From contig CAJINV010000012.1 in NCBI GenBank assembly GCA_905178155.1, positions 1,244,492 to 1,308,491 on the forward strand: a stretch of 64,000 nt of DNA, written 5' to 3'. Below the pieces are notes generated by a model that searched no databases, was not told the origin of the DNA, and saw only the letters and a program-made list of their open reading frames with translations. This document shows positions 53,301 through 63,300 of the stretch, piece after piece. Positions within the stretch are counted from its first letter, which is position 1, and every line of letters begins with the position of its first letter. Position numbers and translations under genes: made by a program. This DNA is from Amoebophrya sp. A120 (Eukaryota; Sar; Dinophyceae; Syndiniales; Amoebophryaceae).

Positions 53301-55126
53301 TTATTATTCTGCATATCTCCGCCGGCACTCGCGTGCATTCGTCCTCGAGCGGGGCAGGGTTTACCTTTTTCGCCTTGAGGACCTTATTTGCCTCCTGGAG
53401 GTCCTTCGCTTCGCACCCTGTCGCCCGCTTCAGGTACTTTATTCGCGTACTCTCATCCGCCTTCACCATCACTTTCGGGAAGCCCGTGCTCCATTTATTC
53501 CGTCCCTTCCGTTCACTAATTCCGGCCCAATCGATATCCTTCGGGCGGGCCGTTTCGTCGTCTTCTGCCGCCGCCGCCATCTCCTGCAAGTGATTCTTTT
53601 CGTCCAGCTCCTTCTTCTCCATCTTCTGCTCAGCCTCGTCTTTTTTGGAAACTTTTTCTTTTCTTTCTCTTTTGTATTTCAGTGTCTTCATGCCTACATT
53701 CTTAAAAATATTTCTTATTTTCATCAAAGTCTCGCCCGCTTTCGCAGTGCTGATTGTCATGCCCTGCACCCAGTCCTCCCGCGACGCGATCCCCTCCGTC
53801 CAGTAATCGACATATGTGCTCTCGCTTCCCTGTAAATTTAGTTTTTTGAAAAGCTTCTCCGCCTCCTTGTCCACCTCTCTCGTAAACCGGTCCCACTCCT
53901 TAGTCGTCGCTTCTTTTACCCGAAATACTACTCTATTTTTGTCTTTGAATGCTGGCGGCGGTTCTAGCTCGAAGTCGTAGAGCTCTAGAAAGTTGTCCGT
54001 CACACTGAACGTAGTCTGCAGCAGATTGTGGTCGCTTGATTTCATGCATACTGACTTTGTTCGCTCATGCCTAAAATATCTCGCTTCGTATACTATTACA
54101 CCGGGTGACGTCTGTGAAACTGGGCGCGTCACTAGTTTCCTGGTGTTTGCCTGGGCCCAGTTGCCGTCGTGGTCTTCTGCGGGCCCTAGGAGTCCGCTGA
54201 GTATCGCACCGGCAGGGTTGTCTTTGTTGAGCTTCTTCTCCCACTTCACCGACCGCGCGTTCAGATCGCCGAGGAGAATCATGGGGGCTTCCTGTTCAGG
54301 GTGTACCGGAAGGGAGGCTGGTCCCATCCTCCCCGGCGGGCTGTAGATACCTGCAATGCAAACTTAATCAATGACGGTCTGTCTTACATACCTGACACAG
54401 CGCGCTATGGACTTGCCCATGAAAGATTTTTCTCGGAGATGTATGCATTTATTGTTTGTTATTCTGCAACTGTGCTTATTTTTTTAACATTACAGATATG
54501 ACCTGCCAGCTTTTTTCTGTGGCATATTGCTTCCTGTTGAACAATTTGGGAGAGGTTCCACCGCTCCGGACGAGCAGTTTACTCAATTCGGACACCAGAG
54601 GCTGGAATTCAAATTTAAAAAAATTCCATTGTCCAAAATATGGGGCCATCCAGAATAATTCCACTGGAAGCCATCCAGAATAATAATTCTGGACCTCCGA
54701 GAAGGAGCCCAAAAATGCCGTTACGCACTTCTCAACTGCGGCTTCACCACCTTCTCGAGCGCCCGCGCCACCGACCTCGGCAAACTGACCAGCCTCGTCC
54801 TCGGCAAACCGACGAGCGTTCTCGCAATCCTCCGCAACTTTGTTCCTGTCTACACCCGAGGCTTCGAAGATGGGATTTGTTGTTTGTGTGTAGTCTGGTG
54901 CTGTATTCCTCTTCATGATCCAGTTGGATATCATCTTCCACGCGGGCTTTGCTAGTAGATCTCTCTTCTCATCGCAATGACCACCGGAAGGGAAACCGCT
55001 GTCGAAGCCGGCCTCCTCTGCTGATGATGCATCTGTATCATCGGCGTTAGATGATGATATATCCGTATCATCGGCGCCAGAGCTGTCGTATCCCACAGAG
55101 CCGTCGCAGGTACACAAGCTCCCCAT
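44382..55126 (-). CDS. Single-pass membrane protein with acidic C-terminal tail, one intron carrying a nested LINE
   Basis: Start ATG at 55126 (MGSLCTCDGSVGYDSSG). Exons: 55126-54527, a 7-base remnant at 47508-47502, 47221-47004, 46363-45348, 45214-45126, 44997-44697, 44488-44382 (TAG). Frames agree: exon 1 ends FNRKQ and resumes ERLRTDQF at 47215. The first stretch is acidic and soluble-looking. The 46363-45348 exon has GWLLAVLACLGVVMLLLIFYFYG near 45470, one transmembrane helix, followed by Cys/Lys/Arg-rich and then SESDDSEQESGSEDETE acidic sequence. No N-terminal signal peptide is evident, so topology is uncertain. The 3' end is unsure: coding-like sequence in another frame continues to about 44060 (LLFIPEDYAFDIF near 44330), so the annotated stop may be superseded by another small intron. 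Function unknown. Confidence 0.6.
44489..44696 (-). mobile_element. Family A introner, variant
   Basis: Ends TGCAAACACGTCTGGCTCTA and TTCCAGAGCCAGACATTATA. Exact duplication ATCCT. Confidence 0.8.
44998..45125 (-). mobile_element. Family C introner, short
   Basis: Only 128 bp, with ends GGAAAAATCGCCCCCCCCAT and ATGGGGAGGAGGGATTTTGC. No clean duplication; the frame still joins (RDT to CSSSG). Confidence 0.7.
45215..45347 (-). mobile_element. Family K introner
   Basis: Ends TATCCAAGAGAAAAAAACTA and GGTTTTTTCTCTGCGATA. Flanks share TGCAA only with an offset. Confidence 0.65.
46364..47003 (-). mobile_element. Family R intron element with GT-AG borders
   Basis: Inverted ends: GAATCACTTCCCCACGACG (46378) and GTAGGGAAGTGATTCAC (46987). 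CACTTCCCCAC units recur near both ends. On the gene strand it reads GTGAATCACTT...CCATATCCTAG, and the join keeps the frame (PKVGI to VTFGDSP). Confidence 0.6.
47222..47501 (-). mobile_element. Family A introner, diverged
   Basis: Ends TGCAAAAATGTCTGGGACTG and CCAGGACCCGACATACTTAC. It lies 7 bases from the split family I introner, so two insertions hit almost the same site. Confidence 0.7.
47540..50172. other. Nested non-coding DNA between the introner end and the LINE coding region
   Basis: GC-rich in 47640-48300, then the pair of direct repeats, then about 1.1 kb that may include the LINE 3' untranslated part. Open frames here are short and show no protein-like composition. No clear boundary repeats found. 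Confidence 0.4.
48345..49020. repeat. Two diverged direct repeats, ~375 bp apart
   Basis: Copies at about 48345-48650 and 48722-49015 share a GATGCTGAT/GATAGCTGATAG start, GACCTGAAGGGTC, CGCGCGCAAAACTTCGGCGGG, GACGTCCTTA and CACCAGGAG.CCGCACGAA blocks in the same order. They lie inside the expanded intron, 3' of the LINE. They could be remains of another element or of the LINE tail. Confidence 0.65.
50173..50748 (-). pseudogene. LINE C-terminal zinc-knuckle segment
   Basis: Continues the LINE frame after a single TAG. It contains FVDDVMFTVWLGVGHPGR and TCPVCQKKVVPSADHLLFQC, a CX2C-X9-H-X4-C metal-binding motif typical of LINE C-termini. It ends at TAG 50173-50175, which may be the true stop. 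Confidence 0.7.
50752..52668 (-). pseudogene. LINE reverse transcriptase palm/thumb and RNase H segment
   Basis: Same frame as the upstream segment. Motif A second half SGFDIVCHVEAL, motif B region WVGKPQGSPLSGPVWNG, and the catalytic AYSDDITVV (YSDD in place of the usual YADD). About 460 residues in comes RNase H: ATFTDGGAKG, then E in FDGECFGLMHQI, FYIDSSGLLMAL and the HFNWVPSHLGN...NDFADALA end. All four acidic residues are present. The segment ends at TAG 50752-50754. Confidence 0.8.
52675..54352 (-). pseudogene. LINE endonuclease and N-terminal reverse transcriptase segment
   Basis: AP-type endonuclease C-terminal half: GDLNARSVKW at about residue 20 and SSDHNLLQTTF at about residue 97 supply the Asp/Asn and SDH catalytic signatures. 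A Lys/Glu-rich linker follows (LKYKRERKEKVSKKDEAEQK), then RT fingers: LEPGRTPGFCMTTHEM, FLESLMRPVGLCSVFSKPLDN and VVSID of motif A. The frame stops at TAG 52675-52677 and resumes three codons later. A 16-bp repeat (52656-52671 and 52684-52699) lies right at this stop and splits motif A between VVSID and GFDIVCH. Confidence 0.75.
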
Positions 55127-56255
55127 CTTCTACTAGAAGCCTTCTTCAACTATATTCACGAGTATCAGCATCAACCGACAACACACGAACCAGCTCATGC
55201 TCTGACTTTAAGTCATCCTTCGGGTCTAATTCTTCTCTCACATTTTCATTTTGTGCAGGCTTATTAATATTACTACCATATATTCACTTAGCATGTGGAA
55301 TACACAAGTAAAGCACTTTCAGAGAGGTGGTCCTACATATTACGATGACGCACCTTACTCTTCTGTTCTGCGACACGTGTCAAGGCGATCGATTTCTTCC
55401 ACTCAAGCTCGCCAAAATGCACTTCTGCTCACTCCTCCTACTGCACCGCGTTTGCGCTTTCATTCTTTCGTCGTTTACGAAATGCCCATAGTGACCAAAA
55501 GGACGCTCGTACCAGATAAGGCACGTGGACGAATCCGACCTCCAGCGATGAGATTGCGATAGGTAAGACACTATTTGTACAACACAAGGTTCCTTTCTCG
55601 TCTTGAAAGAACAGAAGAAAGCACCTGCACCCTTGCGTGCCGTATGAAGGTGGAGGCAGTTATTTTCATACTCTACCTCGTGGCTCTGGTTACCTTTTAT
55701 GTGGTTTACTTGTTCTCAAGGTACTCATGGTAACTCAGATGAGTTGATCAATTTTCTATAATCGTGCAACAAAAGCAGAGATGAAGCTACAACTTGACAA
55801 CATACTTACATCCTCTGCATGCGAGCTCAAGAAGAACAAACGCGCCTCGTTATGGACGGATTCAAGAACAAAATAAGAAGTAGAGCGGAAAATGTTGGCG
55901 ACAACAGAATCGATACGATAGAAGTAGAAAGTGGGAATTGAAATTCATAAATCAGAGTCACAAGAACCTCGAAGTAGTGTAAAAACTGCAGAGCAGCGCG
56001 TTGTTCTTATACCAGAAATTTGTGTGTAGAAAGACAAAAAAAAGCATGTGAATCCATTACAGGAACGATCAGAATACATACGAAAAACAAGTCAACGAAA
56101 TTCCACGACCAGGACTGGTACAAAACTAGTGCAGGGATTGCATTCAAGGCCTGACACCAGTTATTTGCTGCGAACCAGCGAAGTAATACAGTTCATGCCC
56201 TCAAGATCGCCTCGCAGGGCCCTCCTTTTTTGACTTCACAGCGGTTCCTTCCCCC
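55127..56255. other. Intergenic DNA between two minus-strand genes
   Basis: AT-rich, no introners and no convincing coding frame on either strand. It should hold the promoter of the membrane-protein gene (start 55126) and the 3' end of the Met/Lys-rich gene (stop 56256). Confidence 0.4.
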
Positions 56256-59200
56256 TCACTTCTGCACCCGGCTGATGGCCTTCTGCGCGGCCTGGCGGAA
56301 GACTTATGCATTGTAAATATGTCCTCTGGGTCTCGAAGATTGCAAGGCTTGATATGCATCTCGTGGAGCACAAAATTGGCCTGCAAAGCACCCCGAGCAA
56401 AGGCGTCATGGATCCCGCAAGGGCAAGAGCTTCTTAAAGCCAAGACCGCATGAGAAATCCGCCCTTTGCGTGCCAAGAAGTGGGGAACACTTGCCGTCCA
56501 TGCAGCTGCAGCACAGATTTTTGCATGATTCAGATTTAGCATGTTGACAAGTTGCTGTGTTCCAGGAGGCCCAGACATATTTCTTGCAGTGGATAAAACT
56601 TCGCGAGCCGCAATCTTCCGCTTGGCAATGGCCACGCCCTGCAGAAACACCGCCTTCAGCTTATCCGCTGTAAAAACGCCTCATACTACCCGTTTTTGTA
56701 GACTCCATTCTTAGTTCCAGTCGCATACTCGTCATGCTAAACAAAATGCAGAAACCCGATTAGCCACGCAGGCCCTTTTCCAGTGAGCGGAGTTGCGTTT
56801 TTTGATTCTGTTTGCGAAAATTTTATCTTTCTCCGAAGCAAAATGACGAACTTTCTGCCCTCGTGGTGACGCGGTCATATTTTTCTAGTCGCACCCCGCT
56901 TACCATGCATATGAAGCAAAATACGCCTCCTTTTGACTCGTGTAAGTAGCACAACACAGCTCCTTTTAGTTTTGGCCAGGCGGCGTGAAAGACGTTTTCA
57001 CACAGGATACAGCTTGCCCTTCTGCTGCGCGACGCTGGCGGCCTGCTTCGCGGCGATGAGCCCACGGGCGTGCTGCATCATGTCCGATTGTCTCACACAG
57101 AAAAAAGATACTAGCGCATCACATGTGTATCACATGCAAGGATCATGACAACCCGGAAACAGCTCAACTGGGGGTACTAACCCACAGCTGCAAGTGCAAG
57201 TGTATGTATTCCACATGCTTCTAGACAGAGGAGGGTGCTCTTCGACGTGTGCTTGCTTTTATGTTTGCCATTGCAAGCCGAAAAAAGATAAGAAGTATGT
57301 TATCCTTTAACTCTAGACCGCTCGGAATGTAATCGTGATTCAAACGGAATTCAAACTGAATTCAAAAAGTTGGCATTTTCAAAAAAACGCCCCTCCAAGG
57401 GGGCGAATCGGGCGAAAAAAATGCGGCGCACGACAGCCATAGAAAACGGCCTCTAGCCGCTTTCACGCGAACGCTGCGCCCTGTGCTTGGTCCAGCGGAC
57501 CAGGCGCGAGGGGCGAGGCGATCCCCGGCCGCGATTCCCAATGCGGTCAGCCACCCAAGATCGCCCAGGCTGGTCTCGGTAGGTGAAGTCGACTGGAGGC
57601 ACAACTCTGGTGTCCCGGACCACAAAATCCCATCCCCCACCAATTCAAAATCCATCCGAATTCTGTCAGAATCCGTCCGTATCAAGAAGCCAAGTAGGGG
57701 ACAAAATTCGGACGGAATTCCGAGCTAGTACGGCGCGGAGCAGCCCGCGGGCGTGCTGCATCATGTCCGGTTGTCTCACACAGAAAAACGATAGCTAGCG
57801 TGTCACACCACTTGTATGAAGGTCGCGCCCGGAGGGCGATATTGGTAACCAAATGCGTGCGCGAAAATCTAAGCAGCGCGAAAGCCAAACCAGCCGCGCG
57901 GCGAAAGCGCGGCCCGGCGGGCCGCGCTTTCGCCACCACCATTTCTTTTAATTAGAATCCCACTTCTTCTTCTTGAGCCGCGGGCCGCAGTTTGCGGTCG
58001 CGGCCCAAGGGCCGCGGACAACTACTGTCGCCCGCGGCGGCCCGCAGGCTCCTGCGATAAGCATTGAAGGCGAAATCCGGTCTGCTATTTCGCAGCGGGG
58101 CATCCTTTCTAGCCCCCTGCATGACAAACTGGCCACCTGGCCCGGAAGGTATGAGGAAAACCGAAAATCCGGAAACCCTTCCGAGCAACCAAAATCGGGC
58201 AATTCAGACGCGGCGGAGGTGCCGAATTTGTGCCCACAACCCAGACCAAATGCGGACTTTGGGACATGCCTCCGCCCGCTTCTAGTCCGACTTTTTTTCC
58301 CCAATCGCGATGGTATGGCGCAAGCGCGCGCCCGCCGGACCGCCCTTGGTGGCCAGTTTCTAAGCCTGCCGAGGGTTCTCGACTTTCGCCTATTTTTGCT
58401 TTTTTTTCAAGTTTTTGGGCGTGCTGCATCATGTCCGATTGTCTCACACAGAAAAACGATAGCTAGCGCGACGTCGCACTACTTGTATCACATGCAAAGA
58501 TCATAACAGGCCAGGACTATCGGTCTTTTCGCGTAGCCCACAGCTGGAACTGCATAAAGTCCACATGCTAGACAGACGAGGCTGCTCTTGTTCTTCGACG
58601 TGTACTTACATCTGCAATTCCAAGCCGAAAAAAGATAAGAAGTATGTTAATCTGCTACTATCCTTTCTCTGCGTGATAGGTTTCTCGGCCTGCTTCTTCA
58701 TCACCTGCAGCTTTTTCATGGACATCATCTTCATGGACATTTTCATCGAAGCCATCTTCATCGAAGCCATTTTCATCGAGGACATCTTCTTATGCATTGC
58801 AAATATGTCTGGGTCTGGGAGATTGTCATGCATATTTTGCAAGACTCATGACGCCAGTAATGCATGCCCTAGCATCACAGATTTTTTGAGGGCTTCCTGA
58901 TCCTGATGCCTATTCCGCATGACAAATGCCCTCCCCGCGAAGCACAAACTGGACTCCTGCTATTGCTGTTCATGCAATACAGATTCTTTTTAGAATCCAA
59001 AGACAGCATCACAAGTTGCAACCTTCCAGACCCAGAGGACATATTTACATTTGATACTTCTTCATGCTCATCATTTTCATGGACGCCATCTTCTTCATGT
59101 ATGAGAGTGCACCACTCGTCCCCCTCCCCTCATTTGTAAGTATAACATCAACACCAACACAAGCAACGGCAGAGATGTGGCTTCCGCATGACAAACCTGT

Positions 59201-59410
59201 ACCCGCATTGTAGTACTGTTTGCAGTTGTTCCGAAATTTGCCATGCAAGGAGTGCGAAAAGGCAGGGTGTGGATTTGGTATTTCGCATCACAAACGAGGG
59301 GAAAAGGGAGCAGTTGTGCCCTCTCATATCATGGACGCCATCTTCATGCTGGCCATCATCTTATTCATGCTGGCCATCTTCATGGCCGACATCTTCTTCA
59401 TCGGGGCCAT
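56256..59410 (-). CDS. Small Met/Lys-rich basic protein, six exons
   Basis: Start ATG 59410, stop TGA 56258-56256. Exons 59410-59329, 59099-59057, 58790-58679, 57090-57010, 56661-56596, 56304-56256 join in frame into roughly 140 residues. The N-terminal half is a repeat of MKMAS/MKKM units, written by a 15-bp tandem repeat visible at 58714-58790. The C-terminal half reads MMQHARGLIAAKQAASVAQ, KAVFLQGVAIAKRKIAARE and FRQAAQKAISRVQK, all helical and basic. Met/Lys-repeat N-termini occur in some dinoflagellate basic nuclear proteins, so a DNA-associated role is possible, but I see no diagnostic domain. Five introns in a 0.42-kb coding sequence give intron DNA about six times the exon length. Confidence 0.6.
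56305..56595 (-). mobile_element. Family A introner, variant
   Basis: Ends TGTAAATATGTCCTCTGGGT and AGGCCCAGACATATTTCTTG. Flanks AGACT/AAACT. Confidence 0.75.
56662..57009 (-). mobile_element. Family N introner
   Basis: Ends TATCCGCTGTAAAAACGCC and GACGTTTTCACACAGGATA. Exact duplication CAGCT. Joins QQKGKL to KAVFLQG. Confidence 0.75.
57091..58678 (-). mobile_element. Family Q introner, expanded to 1.6 kb by internal duplications
   Basis: Outer ends TCTCACACAGAAAAAAGATA (57091) and CTTTCTCTGCGTGATA (58663). The left end plus about 30 bases of the neighbouring exon recur at about 57741-57800 and 58417-58470, and a second internal block (AAGCCGAAAAAAGATAAGAA) is at 57276 and 58623. GC-rich unrelated stretches lie between. 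Confidence 0.55.
58714..58790 (-). repeat. 15-bp coding tandem repeat (Met/Lys/Ala/Ser)
   Basis: TTCATCGAAGCCATC-type units on the plus strand, five imperfect copies, encoding MKMAS on the minus strand. Related units continue beyond the two introners at 59057-59099 and 59329-59410. Confidence 0.8.
58791..59056 (-). mobile_element. Family A introner
   Basis: Ends TGCAAATATGTCTGGGTCTG and CCAGACCCAGAGGACATATT. Exact duplication CTTCT within the MKM repeat. Confidence 0.85.
59100..59328 (-). mobile_element. Family J introner
   Basis: Ends TATGAGAGTGCACCACTCGT and GCAGTTGTGCCCTCTCATA. Exact duplication TCATG. Confidence 0.85.
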
Positions 59411-60387
59411 TTTTTGTTGGACGCGAGAAGAGATCGCAAGAGTTTTGTCTACTTGTACTTTCTTAGTTGATGCGAAAGTAGATCTAGATCTTCGAAAGGA
59501 TGCTAACTAGTTCGTGTAGTACTACTGAAGCGTACTTCTTGTTCTTCAAACAGTTTTGGAGCAAGTTTCAGGTAGGTAAAGTTGTTAAAGCTAGCTTGTT
59601 CTTAACAGCACGAGGCGAGCTGTGAAGCGGAGCGAGAGAGTCGTCTTTTTCACTGTTCTGGGCGGGATGGAGAGAGAACCGGAATCCATTCTCGGAATAA
59701 CTGCAAGATCGCAGCGCGAAACGCATACATAACACGGAGTCAGGATTTGAGAATGACGAGGCACAGTAACTTCGGAAGAGAGGCAAAATAGCTCTTACCG
59801 ACGTTGTTGAGAAGTGATCTGACTCTGCGCATTGTCAGAACCGAAGTTTGGATCATCGCACCCGTACGCCAACCGAAATTGTATAAACGCTCACACATCA
59901 ACCGACATTTGAATCTTCGCAAGCACCAGCTGCACGATCTGTTCATAGAACAGCGCAAGAACCGCAACTGTCCTCTTGCAAAAATGTGGACCGACAAGAT
60001 AGCGAAGTAGAAGTAGAATGCACTTGTGGAACTCGATGGAGACTTCTTCAAAAGAACCGACTTTGGTTTTTCACGCACCGAGGAACCCTATCTGTCTTCG
60101 TTAGAACAAAAAGGAGCAGGTGTCTAGCGAAGGTAGGAGACCAGACTCAACAAGCGAATTTTGTTCAACATCGCAATATGTCTCTGCGATACCTTTTCAC
60201 TTGTGCGTGCATCAAATCGAAGTTTTGGGTTTCATTAAATCAAAGCCACGATCATTCGCTGTCTCATTTGCGCCACGTGAAGTTGTGTTCTCAAAGGTGG
60301 TGTTGTCCGTCGGTACAACAAGTAAAGAGAGGTGGAGCAATGCTAGGATAACGATAAACGAAAATGCTCCACGCCAAAATTACATTA
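59411..60387. other. Intergenic DNA between two minus-strand genes
   Basis: AT-rich with only short frames. It lies between the coiled-coil gene stop (60388) and the ATG at 59410. No introner termini seen. Confidence 0.4.
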
Positions 60388-63300
60388 TTATCTCCGCCGC
60401 CCCTTCTGCCCCTTCCCACTGCTCTTCCTAAAGTCCAAAACCGCTTGGGTGAGCGCCTTGTGGCTCTCTTGTAGGGAAGTCACGAGAATATCGAAGGCGA
60501 ATATGTCTGGGTCTGGAAGGTTTGTGTTGCTGAATCTTGCATGACACAGAGGTCGCTGTTTCAAATCTTGCATCACAAATCCGGTGGACGCAGACATGTT
60601 TGCGATGCATAGGAGAGCTCCAACATCATTTTTTGCAGTTCGCCCTGCTCCTCGGCTTCATCACGCTCCTCCCCGATGAATATCGACGACGAACACTGTG
60701 CTATGATTGGTGTAACTTTGTATTGCAGACCGGGGAATAAAAGAACGATATACACACGTCATGCCAGAAATCCACGATAGCCTGTCGACGTCCAGACGAG
60801 TGTTCTTGCCCCGTACCAGCGACGCATGACAGATTTTTTCTCTCCTGTAAAGCAATTTTGTCATGCGGTTACTAGGCGAATAAAACAAAAAATCACACCA
60901 ACAAAGCTATTGTTATTTTCCGGGATAATACAGAAATCCGTCGTATTAGCGTCGCTGAACCGAGCTCCACCTGTCTCGTACTCCCGAGTGCGCTTAATCA
61001 AGGTTTTTTCGAGATTTTTGTTTTCCCAAAACAGCTCGGACAACAGTTTCGCCCTCGTCGCGTGCTCCTCTCTGCTTCTAACATGCTCAAGAGCTGAAGC
61101 GGAAGAAGAAGCTACTGTAGACGACGGAACTGCATGCGGGCTGCCACTTCTCTCATCTCCTTGTCCTGCGTCAATAAACTCGTCATTGTTCTTCCTGAAG
61201 TTGTTTCCGGCCTCGGTCTCCGATGGCAAGACTCCCTGCAGCTGGTGCTTCAGGGCCTTTATCTTCACCTCGAGTTTTTTCACCGTGTTCCGCTTTAAAA
61301 ATTCCTTTCGCCTCTTCGCTTTTTGCACTTCCCCTCGCAAAAACTCGGTTTTCTTCTGCAATTCTTTTTCCCGCTCCTTCCTGGCCTGAATCGCGCGGTA
61401 GCGAGGCAGCAATTGCTCCCGTTTTTCCAAGAGCGAGAACCTCAAATGCTCGACGTCTTCTTCTAGTTGGCACACGTGCTCGTCGAAATCGAGATCGGAA
61501 TTGATCTCAGGGTCGAATGAGTGATCACTCGAGTTGCCGTCAGATTTTTCACCCTCATCACCCATATTAGCTCGTTGTAACTTTTCATCATCTCCTGCTT
61601 CATCTCCTAGTGCAGAAGTTGCGGCGCCCGCTTGCTTTGTTGAAAACAGCGTCGTTGTATGCGCCAAAAACATCTTCCGTTTCAGCGCTTTTAACTTTTC
61701 TTTCAGCATGCCGGTCCTCCGCTCCGCTTCCTGGCTCGGGTGGATCCAGTTCTGCTCCCTCTTCGCTTCGAACTGCTCTTCTAGTAGATTTTCTTCCTGA
61801 TTTATCGCAGGAAAAAATTGTTTCACTGTATTCATTGCGGCATCTGCAACAGGAGCAGGACAAGTGCGTTTTAGTACTGATAAAAAAAAACAGACCCTCT
61901 GTTGCATTGTCAGCAAAACAGATAGTTCTAGCTGCCAAATTTTGTATCACAAGCCTACACGTATGAACGATTTTTCCATGCGATAGGTTTCAAGCTGATC
62001 ACTTTTCTCTGCAACTCTTTCTCTAGCGCTTCGAGTCTGCTCTTCCGCTCCTTGATTTCCGCGACGCAGCGATTGGATTCCGCTTCGATTTTGGGCAACG
62101 TCTGCTTCAGTTCTGCAACTTCTGATCTCCGTCATGCAATACAAACACCTGACGGCGGCCCCCTCTGCCGAGATAGTTTTCAGGGGGTCAGGATGTTGCC
62201 CGATCAAATTTCTTGTCAACATCTTCTTGCGAAAAATGAGTAATCATGCAGTGTCTACTTCACTATACATGATGCGGTTGTGTTTTATTTAGTACCATGT
62301 CAAAGATAACATCCGCGCATATGTTCAGCAGGTGGAAGAGCCGCGCAAGTGCATGACATAAGATTTTGTCGACCTCGAGTTCCTCTTCCTCCCATTCCTT
62401 CTGCTTTTCCGCAAAACAAGTCTTCGATTCCTCCAGCTGATCCGCAAACTCATTCAGCTCGTTCTCCGTTTTATCCCACAGAAAAAAGCTCCGAGTAAGA
62501 AGGCCCCATCAAATTTGATGTATGCGCAAAAACGACAAGCATCTGTTTCCATACATGGATGCCTGTACCCACAGCAACAGCATACTATACCCCTGTTTAG
62601 AGCAAGCACAACGTAATACGCGAGACAGATGAGATTGTCTTGTAGTGTGTAAAGCAGTGGATAATTTGCTTACAGAACTAGTGGCTCTTGTCGTTCTACG
62701 AGCTTCTTTCTTCCCTCGGATACTTTTCCTGGTACACTGCCAGCGTGTGCAGAAATTCTTTTTCCTCATTTATGCAAAGGAAAAATCCCCCCTCCCCATA
62801 TCAAAATGGAAATTTCTGATGCTGATGCGCATACACAAATCCGATTTGTCTTGCAGTAAGGCACTCCGGCCAGATCCGCAGCCTAGGTGGGAGCGCTCGT
62901 CAGGTCTAGTTGTTCAGCATTGCAAATGGCTACCGTCTAGGACCAACAGCATGCCAAATCGCGTCACAATTGGGCGGATGCCTCTGCACTTGTCTTTTTG
63001 CAAGACAAACCTGATTTGTGCTCGCAAATCAGCAACACAATAAATTTTTGGAAACATATCTTTTAATATGGGGAGGGGGGATTTTTCCTCTCAATATCAT
63101 TTAAAAGCTGGACCCGCTCCCGCGCTAGGTACGCGGAGTTCGCGCAGACACACAACTTCAGCTTCTGCTGAATTCGCGACTTCAAGCGCTTCGGCTGCGG
63201 TGGCTGCTCGTCCGGCTGCTGGTAGTAATGGTTCCCAGGTGCTGCCACGGAAGAGGTCGGCTTGCTTTTGCAACTGGTTGGCGAATGGTAGACATTGTAG

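Larger units (their letters stand above)
50173..54352 (-). mobile_element. Non-LTR retrotransposon (LINE), 5'-truncated, nested in an introner
   Basis: One minus-strand frame carries, in order, endonuclease motifs (IYSPPG, ILLGDLNA, SSDHN), reverse transcriptase, RNase H and a C-terminal CCHC-type knuckle. That is the layout of I/Jockey-like LINEs with RNase H. The first ~100 residues of the endonuclease are missing: the sequence starts at IYSPPG directly after family I introner sequence at 54353, as expected for 5' truncation on insertion. The 3' boundary is not identified. It lies between the last coding motif and about 47.55 kb, and no clear poly(A) tail or tandem 3' repeat was pinned down. 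Confidence 0.8.
47509..54526 (-). mobile_element. Family I introner split by ~6.8 kb of nested DNA
   Basis: The right end (54526 inward) has TATGCCACAGAAAAAAGCTG and internal sequence like the intact copy at 28924-29098. The matching end, TATCCCCGAGAAAAAAGCTG, is at 47509. Flanks TTGTT and TTGCT could be the duplicated target. Everything between, including the LINE, would be a later insertion. Exons on both sides join in frame, so the whole 7 kb may still be removed as one intron. Confidence 0.5.

Noticed and set aside
58606-58842. Reading frames that run through introner ends (DPDIFA, NMSGSG, KNVPTP peptides)
   Set aside because: These peptides recur at the end of many unrelated frames because they are translations of introner inverted repeats, not real protein termini.
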